Assembly (NCBI GenBank): GCA_023250385.1
Contig: JAHFAU010000002.1
Span: 1-38,607, forward strand
Source of the DNA: Anaerolineales bacterium
GTDB lineage: Bacteria > Chloroflexota > Anaerolineae > Anaerolineales > E44-bin32
Direction of reading: 5' to 3'
Length of the DNA: 38,607 nucleotides
Below, in pieces: positions 25,050-32,957 of this stretch. Under the pieces are notes generated by a model, which worked only from the letters and a program-made list of their open reading frames with translations, ran no database searches and was not told the DNA's origin. The first letter of the stretch is position 1. Each line of letters starts with the position of its first letter. The translations under genes and the position numbers were made by a program.

Positions 25050-25891
25050 TTTGAAGTCAATCGGACCCGGATCGCGTTGGGGCTGCTCAAGCCAAGCAGG
25101 GCCTGGATATCGCGCTTGCTTTTCCCGTGCTGCAGCAGATGCCGGATCAACGAGTGGCGCAAGGAATGCGGTGAAAGATCGCTGCCCAGGTCCACCGCGG
25201 CGGCCCAGCGCTTGACAACCAGCCAGAGCCCTTGCCGACTCAGACGTTTCCCGCGCAGGTTGAGATAAAGGGCGCGCTCGCGGGTGTCGCGGACGAGATG
25301 CGGCCGACCCGCGCTCAGGTAGCGCCCCAAGGCACCCACCGACTCGGCGAGCTGCAGCGTCACCGGCTCCGGTCCGCGCCGCAGCAGGGTTCCCGCCTTC
25401 AGGTCCAGATCCTCTAAGTTGACCTGAACCGCTTCAGAGGCGCGCATCCCAGCCGAGTACAACAAGGCAAGCGCCGCCGCATCGCGCAACGCGCGCGGAC
25501 TCTCGAACCGCGCCGGGGCTGCCAGCAACCGGCGCACCTCGTCTTCCGTGAGGGTTCGGGGCAATCGTCGGGGAGTGCTTGGCGGTTGGAGCTGGTCCGG
25601 GATCCGGCGGCTGACGGTTCCTTCTTCTTCCGACAGGTAAAGCAGGAAGGCCCGGGCGGCCGCCATCTTGCGCGAAACCGTCGACGGCAGGTAGCCCTGC
25701 TCGACGAGCCACTTTGAATACTCTGTCACCATTCGAGCGTTCAGATCGTGGGGCTTGACTGCCCCGCCGGCCCTGGCGCTCAGCACCTGTTCGAACTGCC
25801 GCACGTCGATCGAGTAGGCCGAGATGGTGTTCTTGGCGCGCGCCTGCTCGTCTCGCAGATGGTTAAGGAATCGATCAATGGCAGGCTTCAT
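25046..25891 (-). CDS. XerC/XerD-like tyrosine-recombinase fold protein lacking the catalytic tyrosine
   Basis: 281 residues from ATG 25891. The N-terminal SAM-like core-binding domain (FLNHLRDEQARAKNTISAY) and a C-terminal integrase fold are clear. Of the catalytic set, Arg150 (YSAGMRASE) and His242/Arg245 (SPHSLRHS) remain. The hairpin lysine is missing (LLRRGPEPVTLQL). Aligned without gaps to the Xer end LLGHSxxSTTQIY, the His is Leu268 and the nucleophilic Tyr is Arg277; the protein stops four residues later and no Tyr occurs in the last 70 residues. Strand transfer should be impossible. It may bind DNA without cutting. An upstream in-frame ATG (25948) lies within the predicted -35 element, so the shorter start is used. 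Confidence 0.85.
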   Translation of the reverse strand: MKPAIDRFLNHLRDEQARAKNTISAYSIDVRQFEQVLSARAGGAVKPHDLNARMVTEYSKWLVEQGYLPSTVSRKMAAARAFLLYLSEEEGTVSRRIPDQLQPPSTPRRLPRTLTEDEVRRLLAAPARFESPRALRDAAALALLYSAGMRASEAVQVNLEDLDLKAGTLLRRGPEPVTLQLAESVGALGRYLSAGRPHLVRDTRERALYLNLRGKRLSRQGLWLVVKRWAAAVDLGSDLSPHSLRHSLIRHLLQHGKSKRDIQALLGLSSPNAIRVRLTSK

Positions 25892-25918
25892 CTTGCTGCT
25901 GATGCTAAACGCCTCGTT

Positions 25919-25948
25919 ATTATACAGCCGAGGGGGTTTACTTGTCAT
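25919..25948 (-). promoter_or_regulatory. Promoter of the Xer-like/PNP operon
   Basis: Minus strand ATGACA (25948-25943), 18 bases, TATAAT (25924-25919). Transcription from about 25912 would give a ~20-base leader before ATG 25891. It supports the shorter start of the Xer-like gene. Confidence 0.6.
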
Positions 25949-26008
25949 AAGTGCACAAGACGAGTGTGCGGCTAGCCGGCGAGCGGGGATCGGGCGTCGA
26001 CCCGGCAG

Positions 26009-26992
26009 CTAGCCGGCGCTTATCCAGGCGCTCGCCCGCTCAAGCTGCGTGACCTCCTCCGGCTCCAATCGAACCTCGAGCGCCGCCAGATTATCTTCCA
26101 GCTGCTCTAGCGAGCGGGGGCCGATGATGGGGCTGGTGATGCCCGGCCGCTGCATCAGCCACGCAAGCGCCAGTTGGGAGGTCGAAGCGGCGTGTATACG
26201 AGTCAAGCCCTCCAGGCTGGCCAGCACGTCCCAGGGTCGTCGCTCGCGGGCGTATTGCTCGAGACGTGGGCTTCCCGCCAGGCGGCCGTCGGCCGGCGCC
26301 GGCTCGCCTTTCCGATACTTGCCGGTGAGAAAGCCGCGGGCAAGTGGGCTATAGGGAATTACCCCCAGGCCATAGGTCTGGCAAACCTGCTCGAGCTCCT
26401 GTTCGAATGGCTGACGGGCCAACAAGCTGTACTCGGGCTGCAAGCACACATAGCTCTCCAGCCCCAGCCGGTCGGAGCTCCAGAGCGCCTGCATGAGGCG
26501 CCACGCCGGATAGTTCGAACAACCAAGGTAGCGGACCACTCCCTGATGGACAAGATCATCGAGTGCCCGCAGGGTCTCATCAATCGGTGTATCGGGATCC
26601 ACCGAGTGGGTTTGGTACAGATCGATGTAGTCGGTCCCGAGGCGGCGCAATGAGTTCTTAACCGCCTCCATGATGTGCAGCCGTGAGAGTCCTTGCTCGT
26701 TCGGCCCCTCCCCCATCTGACCTCGAACCTTAGTTGCCAGCACGACCTGGTCCCGGGGTACGACTTTCATGCCCAGCCACTTGCCGATGATGCCCTCCGC
26801 GACCCCGCCGGGATTGCCGGCGGCCCAGCGGGAATAGACATCGGCGGTGTCGATGAAGTTGATTCCGCGCTCGGCCGCTCGAGTGAGGACCTTGAGCGAG
26901 ACCTGCTCATCGGCCGTCCAGCCGAACTGCATGGCGCCAAGGCAGAGCGGGGTGACTTTGAGCCCAGTCTTTCCTAGATTGCGGAATTCCAT
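26009..26992 (-). CDS. Aldo/keto reductase
   Basis: 327 residues of the NADPH-dependent aldo/keto reductase (TIM-barrel) superfamily: NLGKTGLKVTPLCLGAMQFG, FIDTADVYSRW (catalytic Asp/Tyr), VVLATKVRGQMGEGPNEQG (Lys), DLYQTHSVD (His), YLGCSNYPAWRLMQA and SPIIGPRSLEQLEDNL. Substrate unknown; the YghZ/PdxI-like group is close. ATG 26992 has GGAGG five bases upstream. This ATG and the divergent PP2C ATG share the palindrome CCATGG. Confidence 0.94.
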   Translation of the reverse strand: MEFRNLGKTGLKVTPLCLGAMQFGWTADEQVSLKVLTRAAERGINFIDTADVYSRWAAGNPGGVAEGIIGKWLGMKVVPRDQVVLATKVRGQMGEGPNEQGLSRLHIMEAVKNSLRRLGTDYIDLYQTHSVDPDTPIDETLRALDDLVHQGVVRYLGCSNYPAWRLMQALWSSDRLGLESYVCLQPEYSLLARQPFEQELEQVCQTYGLGVIPYSPLARGFLTGKYRKGEPAPADGRLAGSPRLEQYARERRPWDVLASLEGLTRIHAASTSQLALAWLMQRPGITSPIIGPRSLEQLEDNLAALEVRLEPEEVTQLERASAWISAG

Positions 26993-28568
26993 GGGTTGCC
27001 TCCGAATTGCATTCGCCACTGCCGGCCTTCGAGTTCAATCACTGCTGCTAGCTCTGGCTGCGCTGATAGTCACCTTCCTGCTGCGAGCCGCTATTTCAAC
27101 CGGATATCTAGCCTACCACGCGTGGGCCCGGGCCCAGCCACTCCGTGGTCCGGCTCAAACTCTGCAACTGCCTGCATCGCTTGGCTCCTTTGCGCTGCCC
27201 CACCTGGTCGATCCATTCGGAGTGTTGGCAGCCGGATTGTATGTCGAGGCCGGCCCGCCGGCCTTCTTATTCCTGGGGGCCGGGCTGCTGATAGTCGCGG
27301 TGCTCGCCCGCCAGCTGACTTGGGCGGCCGAACCCAACCGACAACAAGCCAGGGCCTACGGCCAGCTCGAGCAACTGAGCCGCGCGATTCTTAACACCCC
27401 GCCCGGGCCTGATCGAATCCCGCTCCTGCTCGAAGCACATCTGGCTGGGATGTTTCCGTCCGGGCCCTTAGCAGTTTGGCGCTTTCCAGATCAATTCTTC
27501 TACAAGCAGCCGGACAACTGGAACCCCGGCCTCGAGCCGATCTGGACCTGGCTGTGCAGTGAATTCGAGGGACGCGAAATCCTTCCGGGCGAACCCCTGC
27601 CGTGGAATGGCGCTCGCGATCACCATAGACCGATCCTTGTCGCACCTATCTGCGGCCCGAATGACACCCAGCCAATCGGAGGGATCTATCTAAAGCTCCG
27701 AGCCGATCAGCCATGGGACCGGGCCTCGGTCCGTAACCTGGTAGAGCCGGCAGAGGCTCTCGCCTCTTTGATCGCCTCTGCGCTGGATCAGGCTGCAGCC
27801 TACGACAACCGACTGGAGTTCGAGCGCGTGTCGCATGAACTGCGACTGGCAGGTGAGATCCAGTCCGGTTTGATCCCCTTTGACATCCCCCGCATCCCGG
27901 GTTGGCAGCTGGCCGTAACACTGAATCCGGCGGGGGAAACCTCCGGAGACTTCTTCGATATCATCCCACTGCCGGAAGGCAGGATTGGGTTGGTCATCGC
28001 GGATGTCGTCGACAAGGGCATTGGAGCCGCGCTCTATATGATCCTCAGCCGGACCTTGCTGCGGACCTATGCGGTCGAGGCGGATTCCGACCCCGCGCTG
28101 GTCTTCTTCGCCACCAATGCCAGAATGATTGCGGATACTACATCCAATCTCTTTGTCACCGCATTCTATGGAGTGCTGGATCCGGCAACCGGGAAACTGT
28201 CCTACAGCAATGCCGGGCATAATCCGCCCTATGTCCTCCGGTCCAGTGAGAAGATCATCATTCAGGAGCTCATTCGAACGGGTCTTCCGATCGGTGTCCA
28301 GGCGGGGGCCAGCTGGTCGAAGGCTTCGGTCCAAATCGAACCCGGAGATCGGTTAATCCTGTATACGGACGGAGTCCCAGACGCCCGAAACCCAAGCGGC
28401 CAAGGCTTGTCCATCCAACCGATCTTGGAGGTCGCAAAACAAAACCTCGGCCTCACGGCCGAGGACCTTCAATCCAAGTTGTTGGGGGAGATCTCTGCCT
28501 TCGTAGCCGGTGCGGCTCAGACCGATGATATCACTCTGATGGTGCTGGCGCGCGACCTTCCCGGTTAG
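26991..28568 (+). CDS. Membrane-anchored PP2C/SpoIIE (RsbU-like) serine phosphatase
   Basis: 525 residues. Two membrane helices (about 15-35 and 70-105) are followed by a GAF-like region (about 130-270) and the PP2C/SpoIIE domain: PAGETSGDFFDII, LVIADVVDKGIGAALYM, SYSNAGHNPPYV, ILYTDGVPDARN and QTDDITLMVL, with all metal-binding acidic residues. Such enzymes dephosphorylate STAS-domain antagonists and start a partner-switch. The kinase and antagonist genes follow on the opposite strand. No strong ribosome site precedes ATG 26991. The 3' end overlaps the RsbW-like gene by 4 bp, convergently. Confidence 0.92.
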   Translation: MGCLRIAFATAGLRVQSLLLALAALIVTFLLRAAISTGYLAYHAWARAQPLRGPAQTLQLPASLGSFALPHLVDPFGVLAAGLYVEAGPPAFLFLGAGLLIVAVLARQLTWAAEPNRQQARAYGQLEQLSRAILNTPPGPDRIPLLLEAHLAGMFPSGPLAVWRFPDQFFYKQPDNWNPGLEPIWTWLCSEFEGREILPGEPLPWNGARDHHRPILVAPICGPNDTQPIGGIYLKLRADQPWDRASVRNLVEPAEALASLIASALDQAAAYDNRLEFERVSHELRLAGEIQSGLIPFDIPRIPGWQLAVTLNPAGETSGDFFDIIPLPEGRIGLVIADVVDKGIGAALYMILSRTLLRTYAVEADSDPALVFFATNARMIADTTSNLFVTAFYGVLDPATGKLSYSNAGHNPPYVLRSSEKIIIQELIRTGLPIGVQAGASWSKASVQIEPGDRLILYTDGVPDARNPSGQGLSIQPILEVAKQNLGLTAEDLQSKLLGEISAFVAGAAQTDDITLMVLARDLPG

Positions 28569-28972
28569 CGGCTCTTGCGCATCGTCAGCCGATTGCCGTT
28601 GCCGGGGATCGGCTCAAACTGGACCTCGTCCATTGATCCGCGGATCAGCCGCAGCCCCGCCCCCCGCGGGTTCAATTCCTCCAGAGGGACCTCGAAATCA
28701 GCTTCCGGCACGCTGGAGGGATCGAACGGCCGGCTCCAATCGAGCAGGACAACTGTCACTCCGCCATCATCCGCTTCGATCGAGCATTCGATCTGTCCAT
28801 CGCCTTCCCCGCCGTAACCGTGCTCGATGATGTTGGTGCAAGCTTCATTGGTGGCCAATTCCACTGCGTACGCCGCAGAGTCGTCCAACCCCGCCCGCTT
28901 TGCAGTGCTTGAGACGAACTCGCAGATTCGTCCCAGGTTCTCGTATCGAGCCTCGAACGTCGCCTTCGGCAT
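28565..28972 (-). CDS. RsbW-like anti-sigma/anti-regulator serine kinase
   Basis: 135 residues, an HATPase_c_2 single-domain GHKL kinase: N-box ELATNEACTNIIEHGY, then VVLLDWSRPFDP and G-box ELNPRGAGLRLIRGSMDEV. It would phosphorylate the STAS protein encoded just upstream and hold an unknown partner. The gene order STAS then kinase on this strand, facing the PP2C phosphatase, makes a complete partner-switch set apart from its target. Confidence 0.92.
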   Translation of the reverse strand: MPKATFEARYENLGRICEFVSSTAKRAGLDDSAAYAVELATNEACTNIIEHGYGGEGDGQIECSIEADDGGVTVVLLDWSRPFDPSSVPEADFEVPLEELNPRGAGLRLIRGSMDEVQFEPIPGNGNRLTMRKSR

Positions 28973-28991
28973 GACGCGTCAGCACTCAATT

Positions 28992-29324
28992 TCAGAAACC
29001 AGCTACCGCAGTGTCGACCCCGTCAAAGATCTTCATGAAATGCATCAATCCGGCTAGATCGAGGGTCTTCTTTATGTTGTCGCTCGGGTTTGCGAGCACC
29101 AGGTCCCCCTTGCTGCGGCGGCGAGCTCGCTTTTGGGTTTCCAGTAAGACCCACACCCCGCTACTGGATAAGAACTCGACCTCGCTCATGTCGAAGACCA
29201 GTTTATTGCGCCCGTCATTCAGCAAGACGTCAAAGGCGTCTTTCAGCTCGGGCGACGAGTGGCTGTCGATCCGCCCGGCAGCCTTCACCACGTCCACCTT
29301 CTCCATCCGGATTGTCTCAACCAT
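28992..29324 (-). CDS. STAS-domain anti-sigma factor antagonist
   Basis: 110 residues: VDVVKAAGRIDSHSSPELKD, LVFDMSEVEFLSSSGVWVLL (phosphorylatable Ser in the SSSG motif) and LVLANPSDNIKKTLDLAGL. The start is ATG 29324 after GGGAGG; an in-frame TTG 12 bases earlier is less likely. It is 19 bp upstream of the RsbW-like kinase. Confidence 0.93.
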   Translation of the reverse strand: MVETIRMEKVDVVKAAGRIDSHSSPELKDAFDVLLNDGRNKLVFDMSEVEFLSSSGVWVLLETQKRARRRSKGDLVLANPSDNIKKTLDLAGLMHFMKIFDGVDTAVAGF

Positions 29325-29365
29325 CGCTCCTCCCAAGTTCCCTGGATCGGCCGAAGTTTATCATG

Positions 29366-30268
29366 TCACCCAATGAGCAGCGCGTCGACCGCCAACGCCA
29401 GAAAGATTCCTCCAAGATACAGGCTCGAGTAGCGATACATCCTCCAGGCGAATCGATTACCGCCTCGCCGCTGCAAGATCAAGGCATGGCGGATCAATCC
29501 GAGCCCCAGCAATACCGCCGCCAGCAAGAAGAACCCACCGCCCAGCCCTACCAGCGGGAGCAGGATCGTTAGAGCAACCACCTGCAGACTGTAGAGCAGT
29601 ATCTGGCGCCGGGTCTCCACCTCCCCCGAGACGACCGGCAGCATAGGAATCCCGGCCCGGGCGTAATCTGACCGCTTAAGCAGCGCCAGGGCCCAGAAGT
29701 GGGGCGGGGTCCAGAAGAAGATCACCGCGAACAGAAAGAACGCCGGCAGGCTGAGGGAACCGGCGGCTGCTGCCCATCCGACCAACGGGGGAATCGCGCC
29801 CGCTCCTCCACCGACCACGATGTTCTGCGGGGTGCTCGGTTTGAGCAGGACGCTGTAGAGCAGGGCGTAATAGATGATCCCGGCCAGGGCGAGGATCGAG
29901 CTGAGCGGGTTCACGCCAATTGCCAGGACCGCCAGGCCGGCCACACACAGCGCCAGGCCGAAGAGCAGGCCCTGCATCGGCCTGAGCCGATGGTCAGCAA
30001 GGGCACGACCCATGGTGCGAACCATCCTGCGATCGATGCCCCGGTCGATGTACTGATTGAGAGCCCCCGCCCCTCCGGCGGTGAGCCCGCCTCCGAGCAG
30101 GGTCAATGCCACCGTTGGCAGCGGGGGAATTCCACCAATTGCGACCACCATCCCGCAAAAGGTCGTCAACAGCAGCAACGCGACGATCGCCGGCTTCGTG
30201 AGCGAGAGGTAGTCTACCAATCGGATGAACGCGCGGGAGGCTTGCGACTGCGTCAGACCGCTGGTCAT
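29366..30268 (-). CDS. ctaB: Heme O synthase (protoheme IX farnesyltransferase)
   Basis: 300 residues, UbiA-superfamily with about nine helices: LTKPAIVALLLLTTFCGMVV, the Asp-rich motif NQYIDRGIDRRMVRTMGRAL (first DxxxD) and the second region PHFWALALLKRSDYARAGIP. It adds farnesyl to heme b to make heme O. Its ATG overlaps the subunit I stop (ATGA). No heme A synthase (ctaA) is in the window, so heme O, or heme A if ctaA lies elsewhere, would be the product available to the oxidase. Confidence 0.95.
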   Translation of the reverse strand: MTSGLTQSQASRAFIRLVDYLSLTKPAIVALLLLTTFCGMVVAIGGIPPLPTVALTLLGGGLTAGGAGALNQYIDRGIDRRMVRTMGRALADHRLRPMQGLLFGLALCVAGLAVLAIGVNPLSSILALAGIIYYALLYSVLLKPSTPQNIVVGGGAGAIPPLVGWAAAAGSLSLPAFFLFAVIFFWTPPHFWALALLKRSDYARAGIPMLPVVSGEVETRRQILLYSLQVVALTILLPLVGLGGGFFLLAAVLLGLGLIRHALILQRRGGNRFAWRMYRYSSLYLGGIFLALAVDALLIG

Positions 30269-31725
30269 GGGATTGACTCGGGCAGGATCCCTTGGGTTGC
30301 CCGGCCGGTCCGCCAGGCGAAAAACATGTTGTAAAGAAACAACAAGGATGCGCCGGCCAATATCAGCGCCCCTCCGCTGGAAGCCAGCTGGAACAGATTG
30401 ACTTCAGGGCCGAATTCAAAGACCCGGCGTGGGATGCCCTGCAGCCCGATTAGGAGCATCGGCAGGAAGGCCAAGTGCGCACCTCCGGCGTGGGCGAGGA
30501 AATGGAGCTTCCCGAGGTTTTCATCGTAGTCTTTGCCGGTGAAGCTCGGAAAGACGTAATAGATACCGGCAAACAACCCCGACATCACCCCGCCGAAGAG
30601 GGCGAGATGCGAATGGCCCGAGACAAAGTAGCTGCCGTGCAATTGAAGGTTGGCGGGAACCGAGGCAAGTACCAGTCCACTGAGGCCGGCCAGCAAGAGC
30701 ATCGAAATGAATCCGAGTGAGAAAAGCATCGGCGTGCTGAACCGGACCTGGCTAAGCCAGAGGGTGGTCAACCAAGCCAGGCCGATGAAAGCCAGCGGGA
30801 CGGCGACCGCCATTGAAGTCAGCATGAACGAGACCCGGACGGTCGGGATCAATCCGCTGGCGAACATATGTTGACCCCAGGAGACCAGGCCCAATCCGCC
30901 AACTGCCAGCATGGCAAGGCTGACCGAGCGCCTGGCCACAAGTGGCCGGCCGGTGTTGGCCTGAATGATCTCGGACACCGTCCCGATCGCCGGCAAGAGC
31001 ATGACGGTCATTGCTGGATGCGCGAAGAACCAGAAAGCGTTCTGCCACAGGGTCAGCCCAAGCGAGCTGGCGAGAAAACTTGGCCCGCCGACCAGCCGGT
31101 CCACCAGCAGCGCGCTCAGAGCCGCCAGCAAGACCGGGACCGAGATCAGCGCCAGCGCCGAGCTAATCAGGCTGGCAATCGCGAATTGTGAGAGGCCGGG
31201 TGAAGCGGTCCGCTGTGCCTGAAGAATGGTCGCCAGAAATGAGGTCGCATTACAGCCGAGGGAGAGAACGAGCACGATCAGGCCGGCAACCCACACGGTC
31301 TGGCCTGCGCCACCCGCCTGGGCGGAGAGCGGGACAGAAGCAGTCCAGCCGGAGGAGGCTCCGCCGAGGAAGAAACTGGCCAGCATGAGCAGTCCGCCGG
31401 GCGGCAGCAGCCAGAAACCCAACCCGCTCACCCGGGGCAATGCGCTCCGGGTCACACCGAGCACCCGCCCCAACAGCGCATGGGTGAGGCCGGCAACTGC
31501 GGGCATCAGCCAGAGGAAGATCATGATTGAGCCGTGGTTGGTGAAGGCCCGGGAATAAGCCTCCGCGCCCAGCAGCTCCACTCCAGGCAGACTGGCCTCG
31601 GCCGTCATCCCGAGCGCCAGAGCGCCGCCGAGCAGGAAGAAGACGAAGCTGGTGACCAGGAACTGCACAGCCAGCACCGCCGGATCCGTAGACGGACGAA
31701 GATAGCTGCGGCCGGATCCGCTCAT
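30265..31725 (-). CDS. Variant heme-copper oxidase superfamily subunit I
   Basis: 486 residues, about 12 helices. Heme ligands are kept: His64 (TNHGSIMIF), His371 and His373 (SGHSHLALF). It aligns without gaps to aa3 subunit I over helices VI-VIII. His236 (FFAHPAMTV) is kept, but the Glu and cross-linked Tyr of HPEVY are Ala238 and Thr240; the first CuB histidine of the HH pair is Gln285 (SWGQHMF) with His286 kept. The K-channel Lys is Ile314 and the D-channel Asp position is Arg93. The Arg pair (IPRRVF) is kept; the Mg-site Asp is Gly364. Standard proton-pumping oxygen reduction looks unlikely; nitric oxide reduction is one possibility. ATG 31725 is 2 bp after coxB, with GGAG seven bases upstream. 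Confidence 0.9.
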   Translation of the reverse strand: MSGSGRSYLRPSTDPAVLAVQFLVTSFVFFLLGGALALGMTAEASLPGVELLGAEAYSRAFTNHGSIMIFLWLMPAVAGLTHALLGRVLGVTRSALPRVSGLGFWLLPPGGLLMLASFFLGGASSGWTASVPLSAQAGGAGQTVWVAGLIVLVLSLGCNATSFLATILQAQRTASPGLSQFAIASLISSALALISVPVLLAALSALLVDRLVGGPSFLASSLGLTLWQNAFWFFAHPAMTVMLLPAIGTVSEIIQANTGRPLVARRSVSLAMLAVGGLGLVSWGQHMFASGLIPTVRVSFMLTSMAVAVPLAFIGLAWLTTLWLSQVRFSTPMLFSLGFISMLLLAGLSGLVLASVPANLQLHGSYFVSGHSHLALFGGVMSGLFAGIYYVFPSFTGKDYDENLGKLHFLAHAGGAHLAFLPMLLIGLQGIPRRVFEFGPEVNLFQLASSGGALILAGASLLFLYNMFFAWRTGRATQGILPESIP

Positions 31726-31727
31726 GA

Positions 31728-32426
31728 TCACTCTCCGCCCCCAGATTGCAACCACTGCTCGAAACTGGCCGGGTCCTCAACCTGCACCGTTGCGATCATT
31801 CCGGTGTGACCCGGGCCGCAAAACTCGGCGCAGACGGCCTCGTACTCCCCGGTCCGCAGTTGAGTCAACGCTAGGGAAGTCACCCGATCCGGCAGGGCGT
31901 CTACCTTACCTCCGAAGGCCGGAACCCAGAAGGAGTGGATCACATCTTTGGATCTGAACTCTAGCACGACCGCACGTCCCGCCGGCAGATGCAGTTCGTT
32001 GGCGATAACGCCGCTCTCCGGGTAGCGGAACTCCCACTGATACTGGCTGGCCGTGATTTCGACCTGCAGCGGATCGGGCCCGGACGCTTCCATCAGCAGC
32101 AGGACTCGGATCGAGTACACGCTGAGCGCAAGCACAATGGCGGCCGGTACCGCGAGCCACAACAATTCCAGGGACGAGTTCGAATTCCCAATGGCCACCG
32201 GGGACTGGAAAAGCCGTCCGCGTATTGCCGCAAAAACGAGCAACCCCTCCACTCCCAGAAACACTGCAGTTGCAAGCCCGAAGAAGACTCGGAGCAGCTG
32301 GTCGACCAGAACAGCGCGATCGCTGGCAGCTTGTGGCAAGGGGCGCACGAAGCTGGCAACCGCCACGCCGACTCCGATCAGGAGCAGGACCAGAATCGTT
32401 ACGGCAAGGATGTTTCGTTCACGCAT
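31728..32426 (-). CDS. Heme-copper oxidase subunit II with complete CuA site
   Basis: 232 residues. A signal/anchor helix (about 8-28) and a second helix (about 48-70, with 87-112 as a further hydrophobic stretch) precede the extracytoplasmic cupredoxin domain. CuA ligands are all visible: His164 (VIHSFWVPAFGGK), Cys199, Glu201, Cys203, His207 and Met210 (CAEFCGPGHTGM). Trp131 in SQYQWEF is the usual electron entry site. It passes electrons from a soluble donor to subunit I. First gene of the oxidase operon; no subunit III or IV is present. Confidence 0.95.
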   Translation of the reverse strand: MRERNILAVTILVLLLIGVGVAVASFVRPLPQAASDRAVLVDQLLRVFFGLATAVFLGVEGLLVFAAIRGRLFQSPVAIGNSNSSLELLWLAVPAAIVLALSVYSIRVLLLMEASGPDPLQVEITASQYQWEFRYPESGVIANELHLPAGRAVVLEFRSKDVIHSFWVPAFGGKVDALPDRVTSLALTQLRTGEYEAVCAEFCGPGHTGMIATVQVEDPASFEQWLQSGGGE

Positions 32427-32497
32427 CGTTGGGGAGACGGCGGCTGGAAGTTTATCATCGGTGTTGGCAGCGGCCTGGGTTGGCGTAGACTGATTCC

Positions 32498-32526
32498 TTG
32501 CGCTCTCGGACCGACCGGCTTAGACT
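32498..32526 (+). promoter_or_regulatory. Possible promoter of the cupredoxin gene
   Basis: TTGCGC (32498-32503), 17 bases, TAGACT (32521-32526). It fits position and spacing but both boxes are weak. The leader would be ~20 bases with GGAGG at 32539-32543. Confidence 0.4.
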
Positions 32527-32552
32527 CGTGCTGCATCCGGAGGAAAATGCAT

Positions 32553-32957
32553 ATGACTACCCGTCACCAGATTTACGTCGTAGCAATTCTCGTGCTCGCG
32601 AGTGGACTTGCGGCCTGTGGCGGCCCGAAGACCGCGGAGCTGGCGATGTCCATGTCGGAGTTTTCTTTCTCACCCGCCAGCGCCACTGTGCCGGCAGGGG
32701 CCGAAGTCACCCTCACCGTGACCAACAGCGGCACGATCGAACACAACTGGGTGCTGCTGGATGCCGGTTACCAAGCCTCGGCCCCATTCGACGCAACTGA
32801 CCAGGCGTATGTTGTTACCGAGACCAAGGTTCCGGCAGGCGAAGTCCAGACCTTCACCTTCACCGCGCCATCGAAGGCAGGGTCATACCAAATCGTCTGC
32901 AGCGTCCCTGGCCACTTGGAGGCCGGCATGAAGGCCACCCTGACCGTTGGCGGCTAA
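32553..32957 (+). CDS. Lipoprotein cupredoxin (type 1 copper, plastocyanin/sulfocyanin-like)
   Basis: 134 residues. Signal peptide with lipobox LAAC, so it is lipid-anchored on the outer face. The cupredoxin fold (about 30-134) has the type 1 copper ligands: His in TIEHNWVLL, then Cys, His and Met in CSVPGHLEAGM (spacing C-x4-H-x4-M). It is a blue-copper electron carrier. Divergent from the CuA oxidase operon with 126 bp between, it is the obvious candidate donor. ATG 32553 is nine bases after GGAGG; an ATG six bases earlier is too close. Its 3' end overlaps the facing gene by 75 bp. Confidence 0.9.
   Translation: MTTRHQIYVVAILVLASGLAACGGPKTAELAMSMSEFSFSPASATVPAGAEVTLTVTNSGTIEHNWVLLDAGYQASAPFDATDQAYVVTETKVPAGEVQTFTFTAPSKAGSYQIVCSVPGHLEAGMKATLTVGG

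Noticed and set aside
25971..26018. Direct repeat GCTAGCCGGCG, 37 bp apart, between the Xer-like gene and the aldo/keto reductase
   Set aside because: One copy overlaps the reductase stop codon and the repeat is short; no attachment-site or dif-like structure.
32486..32526. Two TAGACT copies 35 bp apart upstream of the cupredoxin gene
   Set aside because: Six bases only; the second copy is better explained as a -10 element. No FNR- or NnrR-type palindrome was seen.
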